DNA of 16,379 bases from Actinomycetes bacterium (GTDB lineage Bacteria; Actinomycetota; Actinomycetes; Actinomycetales; Demequinaceae): the NCBI GenBank assembly GCA_023432235.1, contig JAEYUX010000180.1, positions 1 to 16,379 on the forward strand, given 5' to 3'. The notes below the pieces were generated by a model that was not told where the DNA came from, searched no databases, and saw only the letters and a program-made list of their open reading frames with translations. The position numbers and the translations under genes were made by a program. Shown in pieces: positions 1-6,508 of this stretch; the first letter of the stretch is position 1, and every line of letters begins with the position of its first letter.

Positions 1-70
1 TGCCGAGCAGCAGCCACCACATCCGGGTGGTGAGCAACTTGCGCCATTCCGACAAAATGAGCGTTGTCAT
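1..70 (-). CDS. ABC-2 type transporter permease, N-terminal fragment (cut by window edge)
   Basis: Only the first 23 codons lie in the window. They read MTTLILSEWRKLLTTRMWWL and continue into Leu/Gly: a short cytoplasmic start with a basic patch followed by the beginning of a hydrophobic helix, the usual N-terminus of ABC-2 type permeases. The ATG (68-70) overlaps the stop codon of the upstream ATPase gene in an ATGA arrangement (67-70), so the two are translationally coupled and should form one transporter. The substrate cannot be inferred from this fragment. The family assignment rests on context plus the N-terminal pattern. Confidence 0.75.
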   Translation of the reverse strand, partial: MTTLILSEWRKLLTTRMWWLLLG

Positions 71-1014
71 GCGGCCACCTCCTCCGGTGTCGTGTCGGTA
101 TCCGATGCGGCATCGTGGGCGTCGCCTTCGGTCAGGCTGAGGAACACGCTTTCGAGGCTCTCGCCGCCTTCGGAGAGTTCGTGAAGCTCAAGGCCTGCCT
201 TGTGAGCCGCCGCACCAGCGTCGGCACCAGAAATATTGGCCAACCGGGCGTGACCGTCGCTCAACTCGACCACCGCGTCGGCAAATTGGGAGGTGACGAG
301 CGTGCGCAGGCCCTCGGCATCGGGGGATCGCAGCGACACCGTGGGAGTGGCAAGACTGCGCAGATCGGCAAGGCTCGACTGGTGGCGCAAGGTGCCCCGG
401 GAGACGATGATGACATCATCGACTGTTTGCTCGACCTCGGACAGTAAATGGGAGGACAGCAGGACGGTGCCGCCGTCTGCCGCGAAAGCGCGGAGGAACT
501 CGCGCAGCCATCGCACTCCGGCAGGGTCAAGGCCATTGGCCGATTCGTCGAGCACAAGGACGCGCGGACGGCCGAGCAAAGCGGTGGCGAGGCCGAGGCG
601 TTGCTTCATGCCGAGAGAGAAGCCGCCAACGCGGCGCTTAGCGGACTCGGTGAGCCCGACGGCATCGAGGGCTTCGGCGCACCGGGCATCGTCGACGCCC
701 AGGAGAGGTGCGTACACGCGCAGATGATCGATCGCGGTGCGGCCGGGGTGAAAAGAGCCGCCAAAGTGAGTGCCGACGTGACCTGCCGGGTTCTCGAGGT
801 CGGAGTACTTCTTGCCGCCGATAGTGACGGTGCCGGACGTGGGCCGCACGAGGTCGACGAGTGCACGCAGGGTTGTCGACTTGCCTGCACCGTTTGGCCC
901 TAAGAAGCCGGTCACCCGGCCGGGCTCTGCGGTGAAGCTGAGGTCATTCACTGCGACGATGTTGCCGAACCGTTTGGTCAGGCCATCAACTCGGATGGTG
1001 CCGTCCACGTGCAT
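67..1014 (-). CDS. ABC transporter ATP-binding protein (ABC-2 exporter type)
   Basis: A 315-residue single-domain ATPase that would power the permease encoded next to it. Visible motifs are Walker A GPNGAGKST (39-47), the signature FSLGMKQRL (132-140), Walker B VLVLDES (152-158; Ser where Pro is usual) and the H-loop SSH (His189). The C-terminal extension ending LESVFLSLTEGDA is typical of drug- or lipid-type ABC-2 export ATPases (CcmA/DrrA-like). Start choice: the purine-rich GAAGGG sits directly against the ATG (1012-1014), which is too close to act as a Shine-Dalgarno site for it, but is 6 nt from an in-frame GTG at 1006-1008. The real protein may therefore begin two residues later. It is divergent from the CNNM gene. 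The palindrome at 1041-1057 probably controls it. Substrate unknown. Confidence 0.93.
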   Translation of the reverse strand: MHVDGTIRVDGLTKRFGNIVAVNDLSFTAEPGRVTGFLGPNGAGKSTTLRALVDLVRPTSGTVTIGGKKYSDLENPAGHVGTHFGGSFHPGRTAIDHLRVYAPLLGVDDARCAEALDAVGLTESAKRRVGGFSLGMKQRLGLATALLGRPRVLVLDESANGLDPAGVRWLREFLRAFAADGGTVLLSSHLLSEVEQTVDDVIIVSRGTLRHQSSLADLRSLATPTVSLRSPDAEGLRTLVTSQFADAVVELSDGHARLANISGADAGAAAHKAGLELHELSEGGESLESVFLSLTEGDAHDAASDTDTTPEEVAA

Positions 1015-1040
1015 CCCTTCGTCGATTCAACTGTTCTATG

Positions 1041-1057
1041 GAAAGTAGAATACTTTC
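1041..1057 (-). promoter_or_regulatory. Palindromic operator overlapping the -10 box of the ABC transporter operon
   Basis: GAAAGTA (1041-1047) and TACTTTC (1051-1057) form a perfect 7-bp inverted repeat around a 3-nt spacer. Read on the minus strand, it contains TATTCT (1052 to 1047), a good -10 hexamer, about 33 nt upstream of the ATPase start. No convincing -35 is seen. A dimeric repressor bound here would block the promoter. GntR/YtrA-, MarR- or PadR-type regulators commonly control such transporters, but no regulator gene lies in the window, so the family is a guess. Confidence 0.55.
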
Positions 1058-1084
1058 ATCCGAACGGTAGGGGTCCGCTTCGAG

Positions 1085-1090
1085 TACAGT
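1085..1090 (+). promoter_or_regulatory. Probable -10 box for the CNNM gene pair
   Basis: TACAGT fits the TANNNT pattern seen before other genes in the window. Transcription would start near 1097-1100, at or just before the ATG of the 10-residue ORF at 1100. A competing reading is CATAGT (1115-1120), 8 nt before the CNNM ATG, which would make that gene itself leaderless. No -35 is recognisable for either. Confidence 0.35.
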
Positions 1091-1099
1091 AGTCGCACC

Positions 1100-1132
1100 A
1101 TGGACTCCGACAGTCATAGTCACACCGGATGA
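1100..1132 (+). CDS. Possible 10-residue leader ORF (MDSDSHSHTG) upstream of the CNNM gene
   Basis: An ATG at 1100 opens a ten-codon frame, MDSDSHSHTG, whose TGA (1130-1132) overlaps the ATG of the CNNM gene (1129-1131). Its start lies 9 nt after a TACAGT -10 candidate, so it could be translated from an almost leaderless mRNA. The CNNM start has no visible Shine-Dalgarno sequence, so termination-coupled reinitiation would explain how it is translated. The peptide is acidic and His/Ser-rich, which is suggestive next to a divalent-cation protein, but it is too short for any homology argument and may be chance. Confidence 0.3.
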   Translation: MDSDSHSHTG

Positions 1133-2442
1133 CCGCCTGGCTACTTGTCGCGCTCGGCGTCGGCCTCACCATCGGCACGGCGCTGTTTGTTGCCGCCGAG
1201 TTTGCGCTTGTCGCGCTTGACCCTTCCTCCATTACGGAGGCGACGCCAGGCAAGCGCAGGATTCGCTCCGCACTGAAGTCGCTGTCCACCCAGCTGTCGG
1301 GCGCCCAAGTCGGCATCACCCTCACCACGGTGCTCTTGGGCTACACCGCCCAACCTGCGCTTGTCAGCCTCTTCGAAGGCCCCATTGAACGGACCCCGCT
1401 CGCTGACGCGGCGGCGGTCACAGTGGCGACGATCGCCGCGCTCATCGTCGTCAACTCGTTCTCGATGATCGTGGGTGAACTCGTACCCAAGAACGCCGCG
1501 ATCGCCAACCCGCTCGCGACCGCGCGTGCCGTCACTCCCTTCATGCTCGGCTTCACTGCCGTGTTGCGCCCGCTCATCGCCGGGCTCAACGGCGTCGCCA
1601 ATGCCATCCTCCGGCTTCTCGGCCTTGAGCCTCGAGAAGAGCTTGCGGGTGGCCGTTCTCGCCAGGAACTGGCCGCGCTTGTGCGGCGCTCGGCGGAGGC
1701 AGGCACCCTCGCTCCCACCACGGCGCTCTTGCTGAAGAACACGCTCGAGATGGATGACCTCGCGGCAGTTGACGTCATGACCGACAGAACGCGCGTCCAC
1801 ACCGTTCCGGTCGATGCCACGGCAGCGGATGTCTTGTCGCTCGCGCGCGGCACGGGACACTCGCGCTTCCCTGTGATTCGCGATAGCAACGACGATGTGG
1901 TGGGCATTGTCCACATCCGCCACGTCATCGCCGTCCCCGCCCATGAACGAGACGACACCTCCGTGCGGACGCTCATGGTCGATGCGCCGCAGGTCCCCGA
2001 GACGATGCCATTGCGCCCGCTCCTCGTCGAGTTGAAGGACCTGGGAATGCAGTGCGCGATTGTTGTCGACGAGTACGGCGGGACAGCAGGCTTCGTCACG
2101 CTCGAAGACGTCGTCGAGGAGCTTGTAGGAGAGGTTGCCGACGAGCACGACTCGCGTCGCGCGCACGTGTTCCGGGCCGCTGGGGGAGCGTGGGTGATCC
2201 CCGCTGTCTTGCGCCCCGATGAGGTAGCCGAACTCACCGGCTTGCGGTTGCCCTCATCCCACATCTACGAGACGGTGGGCGGTCTCATCATGGCGTCCCT
2301 GGGCAGGCTGCCCGCGACAGGTGACGAGGTCGTGACAGACGGCATCACATTGCGGGTCGAGCGCATGGACGGGCGTCGGATTGACCGCGTGCGAGCCACT
2401 CCAATCCCCGACGCCGACGTTGAGGCCGGGGGCCGCTCATGA
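1129..2442 (+). CDS. CNNM/HlyC-CorC family membrane protein with CBS pair and CorC_HlyC domain
   Basis: A 437-residue full-length member of the hemolysin C/CorC (CNNM) family, whose members are linked to Mg2+/divalent cation transport, usually efflux. An N-terminal DUF21 membrane domain (about 1-170) shows hydrophobic helices near 3-30, 55-80, 95-118 and 135-160, with the family motif GELVPK (116-121). Two CBS domains follow (about 215-270 and 280-335), including DEYGGT (314-319) and LEDVVEELVGEV. A CorC_HlyC domain occupies about 348-425. The stop codon overlaps the ATG of the next gene (ATGA, 2439-2442), so the paralogues are co-translated and may form a complex. There is no clear Shine-Dalgarno site before 1129, so the start is leaderless or coupled to the short ORF ahead of it. 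Ion specificity cannot be read from sequence. Confidence 0.93.
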   Translation: MTAWLLVALGVGLTIGTALFVAAEFALVALDPSSITEATPGKRRIRSALKSLSTQLSGAQVGITLTTVLLGYTAQPALVSLFEGPIERTPLADAAAVTVATIAALIVVNSFSMIVGELVPKNAAIANPLATARAVTPFMLGFTAVLRPLIAGLNGVANAILRLLGLEPREELAGGRSRQELAALVRRSAEAGTLAPTTALLLKNTLEMDDLAAVDVMTDRTRVHTVPVDATAADVLSLARGTGHSRFPVIRDSNDDVVGIVHIRHVIAVPAHERDDTSVRTLMVDAPQVPETMPLRPLLVELKDLGMQCAIVVDEYGGTAGFVTLEDVVEELVGEVADEHDSRRAHVFRAAGGAWVIPAVLRPDEVAELTGLRLPSSHIYETVGGLIMASLGRLPATGDEVVTDGITLRVERMDGRRIDRVRATPIPDADVEAGGRS

Positions 2443-3482
2443 GCCCGTGGATGATCGCCGCCGTCGCTGGATTGCTTCTCGCCAACGCGTTCTTTGTTGG
2501 CGCAGAGTTCGCGATCATTTCCGCACGCCGGAGCTCGATCGAGCCCAAGGCCGAGCAAGGCAGCCGCGCTGCCATCACGGTGTTGTGGGCGATGGAGAAC
2601 GTCTCTCTCATGCTCGCCACTGCTCAGCTCGGCATCACCGTGTGTTCGGTGTCTCTCGGTACCGTCGCGGAGCCCGCGATTGCCCACGCTCTTGAGGGCC
2701 TCTTCCACCCCTATCTTTCGGAAAGCGCATCGCACATCGTCGCTGTCGCGATTGCCCTGCTCATCATCGTTGGCCTTCACGTCATCGTGGGCGAGATGGT
2801 GCCGAAGAACGCAGCCGTGTCCAGCCCTGACCGAGCGGCGCTCGTATTCGGCCCGCCCCTTGTGTGGATTGGCAAGGCGGTGCGCCCGCTCATTGGCGCC
2901 CTCAATGCGTTCGCCAACGTGCTGCTGCGAATGGTGGGCATTGAGCCTCGAGATGAAGTGACATCTGCCTTCACGGCGGATGAGGTCCAGTCGATCGTGG
3001 CCCGCTCGAACGAGGAGGGTACGTTCGCGGACCCCGAGGGCCTGCTCACAGGTGCGATCGAGTTTTCGGATCACCGAGCGCACGACGTGATGGTGCCGTT
3101 CGCTGATGTCACGTGCGTCAAGCGCGGTGTCTCGGCTGATCACCTTGAGCGCATGGCGGTCGAAACCGGCTACTCACGCTTCCCCGTCTGTGAAGCCGAC
3201 GGCAGTGTCGTCGGGTATCTCCACATGAAGGACGCCCTGCAAGTGCGGCCGCATGAGCGCGAGGAGCCTCTCGCGGATTGGCGGATCCGAGACATCTCTG
3301 TGGTGCCTGTCGATGAGGAGATCGAAGACGTGCTCGCGGCAATGCGACGCTCCGGTGCGCACGTCGCCTTGGTGCGCTCAGACAAGGCCATCGAGGGCGT
3401 TGTCTTCCTTGAAGACATCATCGAAGAACTCGTTGGCGAGGTGCGTGACTCCGTTGCGCGATCTGAGGGCGATTCGCTTTAG
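2439..3482 (+). CDS. Second CNNM/HlyC-CorC family protein, lacking the CorC_HlyC domain
   Basis: A 347-residue paralogue of the preceding gene. The DUF21 membrane domain (about 1-170) has helices near 4-28, 55-80, 98-120 and 138-165 and the motif GEMVPK (118-123). Two CBS domains follow (about 215-270 and 283-335), ending in FLEDIIEELVGEV. The protein stops there: the CorC_HlyC domain is absent, and the DEYGG motif of CBS2 is replaced by RSDKAIEG, so nucleotide or metal binding probably differs. Being the shorter partner of a tandem pair is common in actinobacteria. It starts within the stop codon of the first gene and so depends on its translation. A heteromeric complex is an inference. Confidence 0.92.
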   Translation: MSPWMIAAVAGLLLANAFFVGAEFAIISARRSSIEPKAEQGSRAAITVLWAMENVSLMLATAQLGITVCSVSLGTVAEPAIAHALEGLFHPYLSESASHIVAVAIALLIIVGLHVIVGEMVPKNAAVSSPDRAALVFGPPLVWIGKAVRPLIGALNAFANVLLRMVGIEPRDEVTSAFTADEVQSIVARSNEEGTFADPEGLLTGAIEFSDHRAHDVMVPFADVTCVKRGVSADHLERMAVETGYSRFPVCEADGSVVGYLHMKDALQVRPHEREEPLADWRIRDISVVPVDEEIEDVLAAMRRSGAHVALVRSDKAIEGVVFLEDIIEELVGEVRDSVARSEGDSL

Positions 3483-3508
3483 GGCTAGCCCGAAGATAAC
3501 GGATTGGT

Positions 3509-3514
3509 TACACT
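3509..3514 (+). promoter_or_regulatory. -10 box of the M15 carboxypeptidase gene
   Basis: TACACT lies exactly 6 nt before a GTG at 3521 that is in frame with the carboxypeptidase gene. Transcription from about 3521 gives either a leaderless mRNA or a 60-nt leader to the GTG at 3581. A 10-bp perfect palindrome GGGCTAGCCC (3482-3491) lies just upstream and could be an operator. Confidence 0.5.
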
Positions 3515-3569
3515 GGCACGGTGCCACCGGGTCGTACGTTGATCCTGGCGCAGGGGGCTGGACGATCTC

Positions 3570-3574
3570 GGAGG
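3570..3574 (+). promoter_or_regulatory. Ribosome binding site that decides the M15 gene start
   Basis: GGAGG stands 6 nt before the GTG at 3581-3583. It is one of the clearest Shine-Dalgarno sequences in the window and favours 3581 over the in-frame GTG at 3521. Confidence 0.6.
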
Positions 3575-3580
3575 ACGTGC

Positions 3581-4660
3581 GTGACCGCAGAGACTACGCT
3601 GCCGAAGCGCGCAAGTGACCCTGCAGAATCCTCCCAAAATGGGCTGATTAGCTCGCCTTTTAGTGGAGAGATCCCTGGTCACGCGGCGCATCTTGACCCG
3701 CACATCGCGGCTCATGCCCGGGCCGTCGTTTCTCGCCGAATCAAGCGCCTCACGGAGACCCGTGAGATCCGGATCCGCACCACCCACCGACGCCGCAAGT
3801 TTTTCGCGCGCGGGGGAGTTCTTGGCGGATTCGCGTTGGCGATGGTCGTGTACCCCGTGGTGGGCACCGTGGTCGCCTACCAAAGCCCCGTGGCCAATGT
3901 CCCCGGAGTCGTCATGGGCGAATCGCCCACCACCGGCCACGCCCTGCTTGGCGACGGACCTCAACTGATCCCCACTGTTGTCGACATGCCCTCGGTGGAC
4001 GATCAGGCACAGGCGCTCGCCGTCGCGCGTGCGGCAACCCCGTATGTGCTGATCGAGGCGCTTCCCGACTGCCTTCCCCCCGCGTCGTACAACACGACTG
4101 ACAACGGCAATCTGCCTGCTGACCAGTTGTGCACCATTTGGGGTGGTGCGCAGATGCGGGCCGACGCCGCGATCGCTCTCGCTCAAATGAACGAGCAGTT
4201 CAAGGCCGCCTTTGGGCGGGACATGTGCATCCAAGGCGGTTACCGCTCGTATGCGGATCAGTCGCGCATCAAGTCGCTGCGTGGTTACCTTGCCGCGTCT
4301 CCCGGCACATCGATGCACGGCTTCGGCCTTGCTTTTGACCTCTGTTCCGGTGATGACTCCGGTAAGCCGTTCAACTGGCTCAAAGAAAACGCAGCGGCCT
4401 TTGGTTACTTCAACCCGGACTGGGCGAAGTTCCGCAAGTTCGAGCCGTGGCACTGGGAGTACGCCCCCGGCGTCAACGCAATTGGCCACTATGGCAACTC
4501 CTCGTGGGCCGATGGTGCATCGGAGGCGGGTGAGGTTGTCCTGTCAGACACTGCGCCCGAGACGCCTGAGACGCCCGAGACCACCGCACCGTCCACGTCA
4601 GAACCTGCCGACGACGCCGCGGCCAAGCAAACGTCTCCTCCGGACTCGTCGGCCCCGTGA
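3581..4660 (+). CDS. M15 family D-alanyl-D-alanine carboxypeptidase (VanY-like), membrane-anchored
   Basis: A 359-residue protein predicted to trim the terminal D-Ala from peptidoglycan stem peptides outside the cell. A basic cytoplasmic N-terminus (THRRRKFF) leads into one membrane segment (about 77-101) without a lipobox, so it acts as a signal anchor. The M15 zinc peptidase domain is C-terminal. SMHGFGLAFDL carries zinc ligands His246 and Asp253, and EPWHWEY carries the catalytic Glu288 and zinc ligand His291. YRSYADQ is the usual upstream motif. A tail of about 40 residues rich in Pro, Thr and Glu follows, probably a flexible wall-facing segment. Start: GTG at 3581 has GGAGG 6 nt upstream. 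An in-frame GTG at 3521 sits 6 nt after a -10 box and would add 20 residues. Codons between the two are atypical (AGG, CGA, GGA), which favours 3581. Confidence 0.9.
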   Translation: MTAETTLPKRASDPAESSQNGLISSPFSGEIPGHAAHLDPHIAAHARAVVSRRIKRLTETREIRIRTTHRRRKFFARGGVLGGFALAMVVYPVVGTVVAYQSPVANVPGVVMGESPTTGHALLGDGPQLIPTVVDMPSVDDQAQALAVARAATPYVLIEALPDCLPPASYNTTDNGNLPADQLCTIWGGAQMRADAAIALAQMNEQFKAAFGRDMCIQGGYRSYADQSRIKSLRGYLAASPGTSMHGFGLAFDLCSGDDSGKPFNWLKENAAAFGYFNPDWAKFRKFEPWHWEYAPGVNAIGHYGNSSWADGASEAGEVVLSDTAPETPETPETTAPSTSEPADDAAAKQTSPPDSSAP

Positions 4661-4682
4661 GCGTGAGGCGCCTTCCTCGCGT
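4661..4682. terminator. Hairpin between convergent genes, probable bidirectional terminator
   Basis: GCGTGAGG (4661-4668) pairs with CCTCGCGT (4675-4682), eight pairs with two G-T wobbles, around a 6-nt loop. It fills almost exactly the 23-bp gap between the carboxypeptidase and lipoprotein genes. On the plus strand TTTT follows only at 4697-4700. There is no proper U-tract on either strand, so this is a position-supported but non-classical terminator. Confidence 0.5.
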
Positions 4683-4683
4683 G

Positions 4684-5418
4684 TCACGCGTCGCCCTTTT
4701 CGACGCTGCCTGAGCCGGACACGTTCTGCGAGACGGCGGGATCGCCAAAGTACGTGACATGACCAGAGCCCGACACGCGCGCATCGAGGCTGTCGCGGGC
4801 CCGCACTGACACATCGCCAGAGCCGGATACGGTGACCGTCGCCTCACGTGCCGTGAGGTTCTCCCCGTTGACAGCGCCTGAGCCGGACACCGAGAGGGTC
4901 GCGGTGGTGACAGTGCCGTTCGCGGTGATGGTGCCCGAGCCACTCACCGACAATGCGAGGGCCGTCGCGTCGGAACGGAGGTCGACTTGCGCGGACCCGC
5001 TCACGTTGACGTCGAGAGTTGCGGGATTGGTCACCCGGATTGATGCATCAGAGGATCCGCTGAGAGAGACCTTGGCGAGCGCAGGCATCGTGACCGCCAC
5101 GGAGACACGGGGCGGAGTGCCAAAGTAGGAGTACTCCTGGTTGATCTCGAGAGTCGATCCCTTCACACGGGTGATCACGTGCTCTTGGAGATTCTCGTCG
5201 GCGGTGACCACCACTGAGAATTCTTCGCCTTCAGTCACCGTGAGGTCCGCGTAGCCGCCTACTGCGATGCCGGTGAAGCTGTCCACATCGCGCACCTCAT
5301 CGGTGGTGTGGCCCGCGAGATCGTCCTTTGTGAGCAACGGTCCCGATCCCGTGTACATGCACGCGCTCAGTGCAAGGACAGCGGCGACTATGCCGAGCGC
5401 AGCGATTCGTGTCCGCAT
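4684..5418 (-). CDS. Repeat lipoprotein with DUF2807 (GIN)-like beta-helical domain
   Basis: A 244-residue exported lipoprotein. The signal peptide MRTRIAALGIVAAVLALSAC ends in the lipobox LSAC with lipidated Cys20. An N-terminal half of beta-strands (about 42-115) opens the mature part. Seven copies of an SGSG-type motif follow (LSGSS, VSGSA, then five VSGSG) at 18-20 residue spacing from about 118 to 238, as expected for rungs of a beta-solenoid. This resembles the DUF2807 'putative auto-transporter adhesin head GIN' domain. The molecular function of that family is not established, and surface adhesion or envelope sensing is only a guess. Start: ATG with AGGGAG (5424-5429) 5 nt upstream. 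It is convergent with the carboxypeptidase gene and downstream of the patatin-like gene on the same strand, with a 116-bp gap and its own probable promoter. Confidence 0.88.
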   Translation of the reverse strand: MRTRIAALGIVAAVLALSACMYTGSGPLLTKDDLAGHTTDEVRDVDSFTGIAVGGYADLTVTEGEEFSVVVTADENLQEHVITRVKGSTLEINQEYSYFGTPPRVSVAVTMPALAKVSLSGSSDASIRVTNPATLDVNVSGSAQVDLRSDATALALSVSGSGTITANGTVTTATLSVSGSGAVNGENLTAREATVTVSGSGDVSVRARDSLDARVSGSGHVTYFGDPAVSQNVSGSGSVEKGDA

Positions 5419-5448
5419 GATGACTCCCTGAAAAAGTTCCTCGTCCCG

Positions 5449-5454
5449 ACGCTA
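5449..5454 (-). promoter_or_regulatory. -10 candidate of the repeat lipoprotein gene
   Basis: On the minus strand TAGCGT (5454 to 5449) lies 30 nt upstream of the ATG, placing a start site near 5442 and leaving room for the AGGGAG ribosome binding site. No -35 is evident. Unlike several neighbours this gene therefore appears to have an ordinary short leader. Confidence 0.35.
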
Positions 5455-5534
5455 GGGCCGCGGGCACACCGGCGGCATCACCCATGCGGCTGATCTCGGG
5501 GCGCGCGTGCTCGGGGTTGTCCCCCAGGGTCCCG

Positions 5535-6287
5535 TCAGGGTGTGCGTATTGAGATGGGGAGGTCTCTTTCCGCTGCTTCCCGGCCTAATTCGACAAGATG
5601 AGGCAGGTCGCGGGCGATCCATTGGGAGCGGGTGCCAAGCCGCGGCCGTATGACGGTGACGTCGTTTCTTATCTCAAACTCATGGACGTGCGTCGCTGTT
5701 CGCATCACCGGCAGTGCGTCCCATTCCGGTGCGAGGCGCACGCCAATGACGTAGTCCGCACCAAGAGCGAAAGCGGATTCGAGAGGGAGGTTCTGCAGGA
5801 CACCGCCGTCGACATAGAGGTGACCGCCTAACCGCGTGGGCCGAAAAAGCCCTGGCACGGAGCATGAGGCGGCGACAGCGTCGGCCACAGGGCCTGAATC
5901 GATAATGACGGGCGACCGCGCCGCGAGGTCCGTCGCGATGGCCGCGTAACGAATCGGCAAGTCTTCGATGAGGAGCTCGGTTCCAGCAATGCGCGTAATC
6001 GAGTCCTTGAGCCCGGCAGTGTCGAGAATTCCGAGGCCCGGCAAGAGGTTGAATGCGCCGAAGTCGGACCACGCGGCTTCGAGGGTGTGGGCCTTGAGGT
6101 CGGCGAGCGGCATGCCCGCGGCATAAGCGGCGCCGACGAGAGACCCAATGGAGGTGCCGACGACGATGTGAGGGCGGATGCCGCGCTCTTCGAGAACCTC
6201 AAGAACGCCCACATGCGCGGCCCCCAACGCGCCTCCGCCACCCAGCGCAAGGCCGAGCGTCGGTGTTGATGAGCTATCGCGGGTCAT
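5535..6287 (-). CDS. Patatin-like phospholipase / RssA-type serine hydrolase
   Basis: A 250-residue cytoplasmic patatin-fold hydrolase, predicted to cleave acyl esters of lipids. The family elements are complete: oxyanion-hole loop GGGGALG (16-22), nucleophile elbow GTSIGS with Ser46, and the second dyad residue Asp160 in VDGGV. There is no signal peptide. Size and motif order match the bacterial RssA/YlbK-like group, whose physiological substrates are mostly unknown. The ATG (6285-6287) has no Shine-Dalgarno site but lies 6 nt after TACGAT, indicating a leaderless mRNA. It may read through into the lipoprotein gene downstream, although that gene has its own promoter candidate. Assignment to the family is firm, the biological role is not. 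Confidence 0.92.
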   Translation of the reverse strand: MTRDSSSTPTLGLALGGGGALGAAHVGVLEVLEERGIRPHIVVGTSIGSLVGAAYAAGMPLADLKAHTLEAAWSDFGAFNLLPGLGILDTAGLKDSITRIAGTELLIEDLPIRYAAIATDLAARSPVIIDSGPVADAVAASCSVPGLFRPTRLGGHLYVDGGVLQNLPLESAFALGADYVIGVRLAPEWDALPVMRTATHVHEFEIRNDVTVIRPRLGTRSQWIARDLPHLVELGREAAERDLPISIRTP

Positions 6288-6293
6288 AGGGCC

Positions 6294-6299
6294 ATCGTA
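6294..6299 (-). promoter_or_regulatory. -10 box giving a leaderless patatin-like mRNA
   Basis: On the minus strand TACGAT (6299 to 6294) is followed by 6 nt and then the ATG at 6287, so transcription should begin at or next to the start codon. No -35 consensus is seen. Confidence 0.55.
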
Positions 6300-6342
6300 G
6301 GAAGAAGCCCAGGAAAGGGCGTGAGATACGTCTCGCGAGGAG

Positions 6343-6415
6343 TGCCCCCGACAGGAATCGAACCTGCGACCTACGGTACCGGAAACCGGCGCTCTATCCG
6401 CTGAGCTACGGGGGC
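6343..6415 (-). tRNA. tRNA-Arg, anticodon CCG
   Basis: A 73-nt cloverleaf read on the minus strand. Acceptor arms GCCCCCG (from 6415) and CGGGGGC (ending 6344) pair fully, with discriminator A at 6343. The D-stem is GCTC/GAGC, the anticodon loop TTCCGGT gives anticodon CCG (6382-6380), and the T-arm is GCAGG-TTCGATT-CCTGT. It reads the Arg codon CGG, frequent in high-GC genomes. CCA is not encoded. The outermost anticodon-stem pair (27-43) is a C-T mismatch, the one irregularity. The arginyl-tRNA synthetase gene lies 537 bp away on the other strand. Confidence 0.97.
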
Positions 6416-6441
6416 CTGCGGACTCGTGCCCGCGAGGGTCA

Positions 6442-6447
6442 AGGGTA
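6442..6447 (-). promoter_or_regulatory. -10 candidate of the tRNA-Arg gene
   Basis: On the minus strand TACCCT (6447 to 6442) lies 26 nt before the mature 5' end, giving a 5' leader of roughly 20 nt for RNase P removal. No -35 match is visible. Confidence 0.4.
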
Positions 6448-6495
6448 GCAGGGAGGTTTCGCTCATTGCGGCGCGCATCTGTCAGTGGCCGACGC

Positions 6496-6501
6496 TAGCG
6501 T
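6496..6501 (+). promoter_or_regulatory. -10 box giving a leaderless yjbR-like mRNA
   Basis: TAGCGT is followed by 7 nt and the ATG at 6509, placing the transcription start at or beside the start codon. This also argues against an upstream in-frame GTG at 6485, which would lie before the promoter element. Confidence 0.55.
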
Positions 6502-6508
6502 CGGCGGT

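Noticed and set aside
5513..5524. GGGG-TTGT-CCCC hairpin after the patatin-like gene as a terminator
   Set aside because: Only four pairs and no T-run on the minus strand; short G/C palindromes are expected by chance at this base composition.
6485..6508. Upstream GTG start for the yjbR-like gene
   Set aside because: It precedes the -10 box at 6496-6501, has no ribosome binding site, and the extra residues do not resemble the family.
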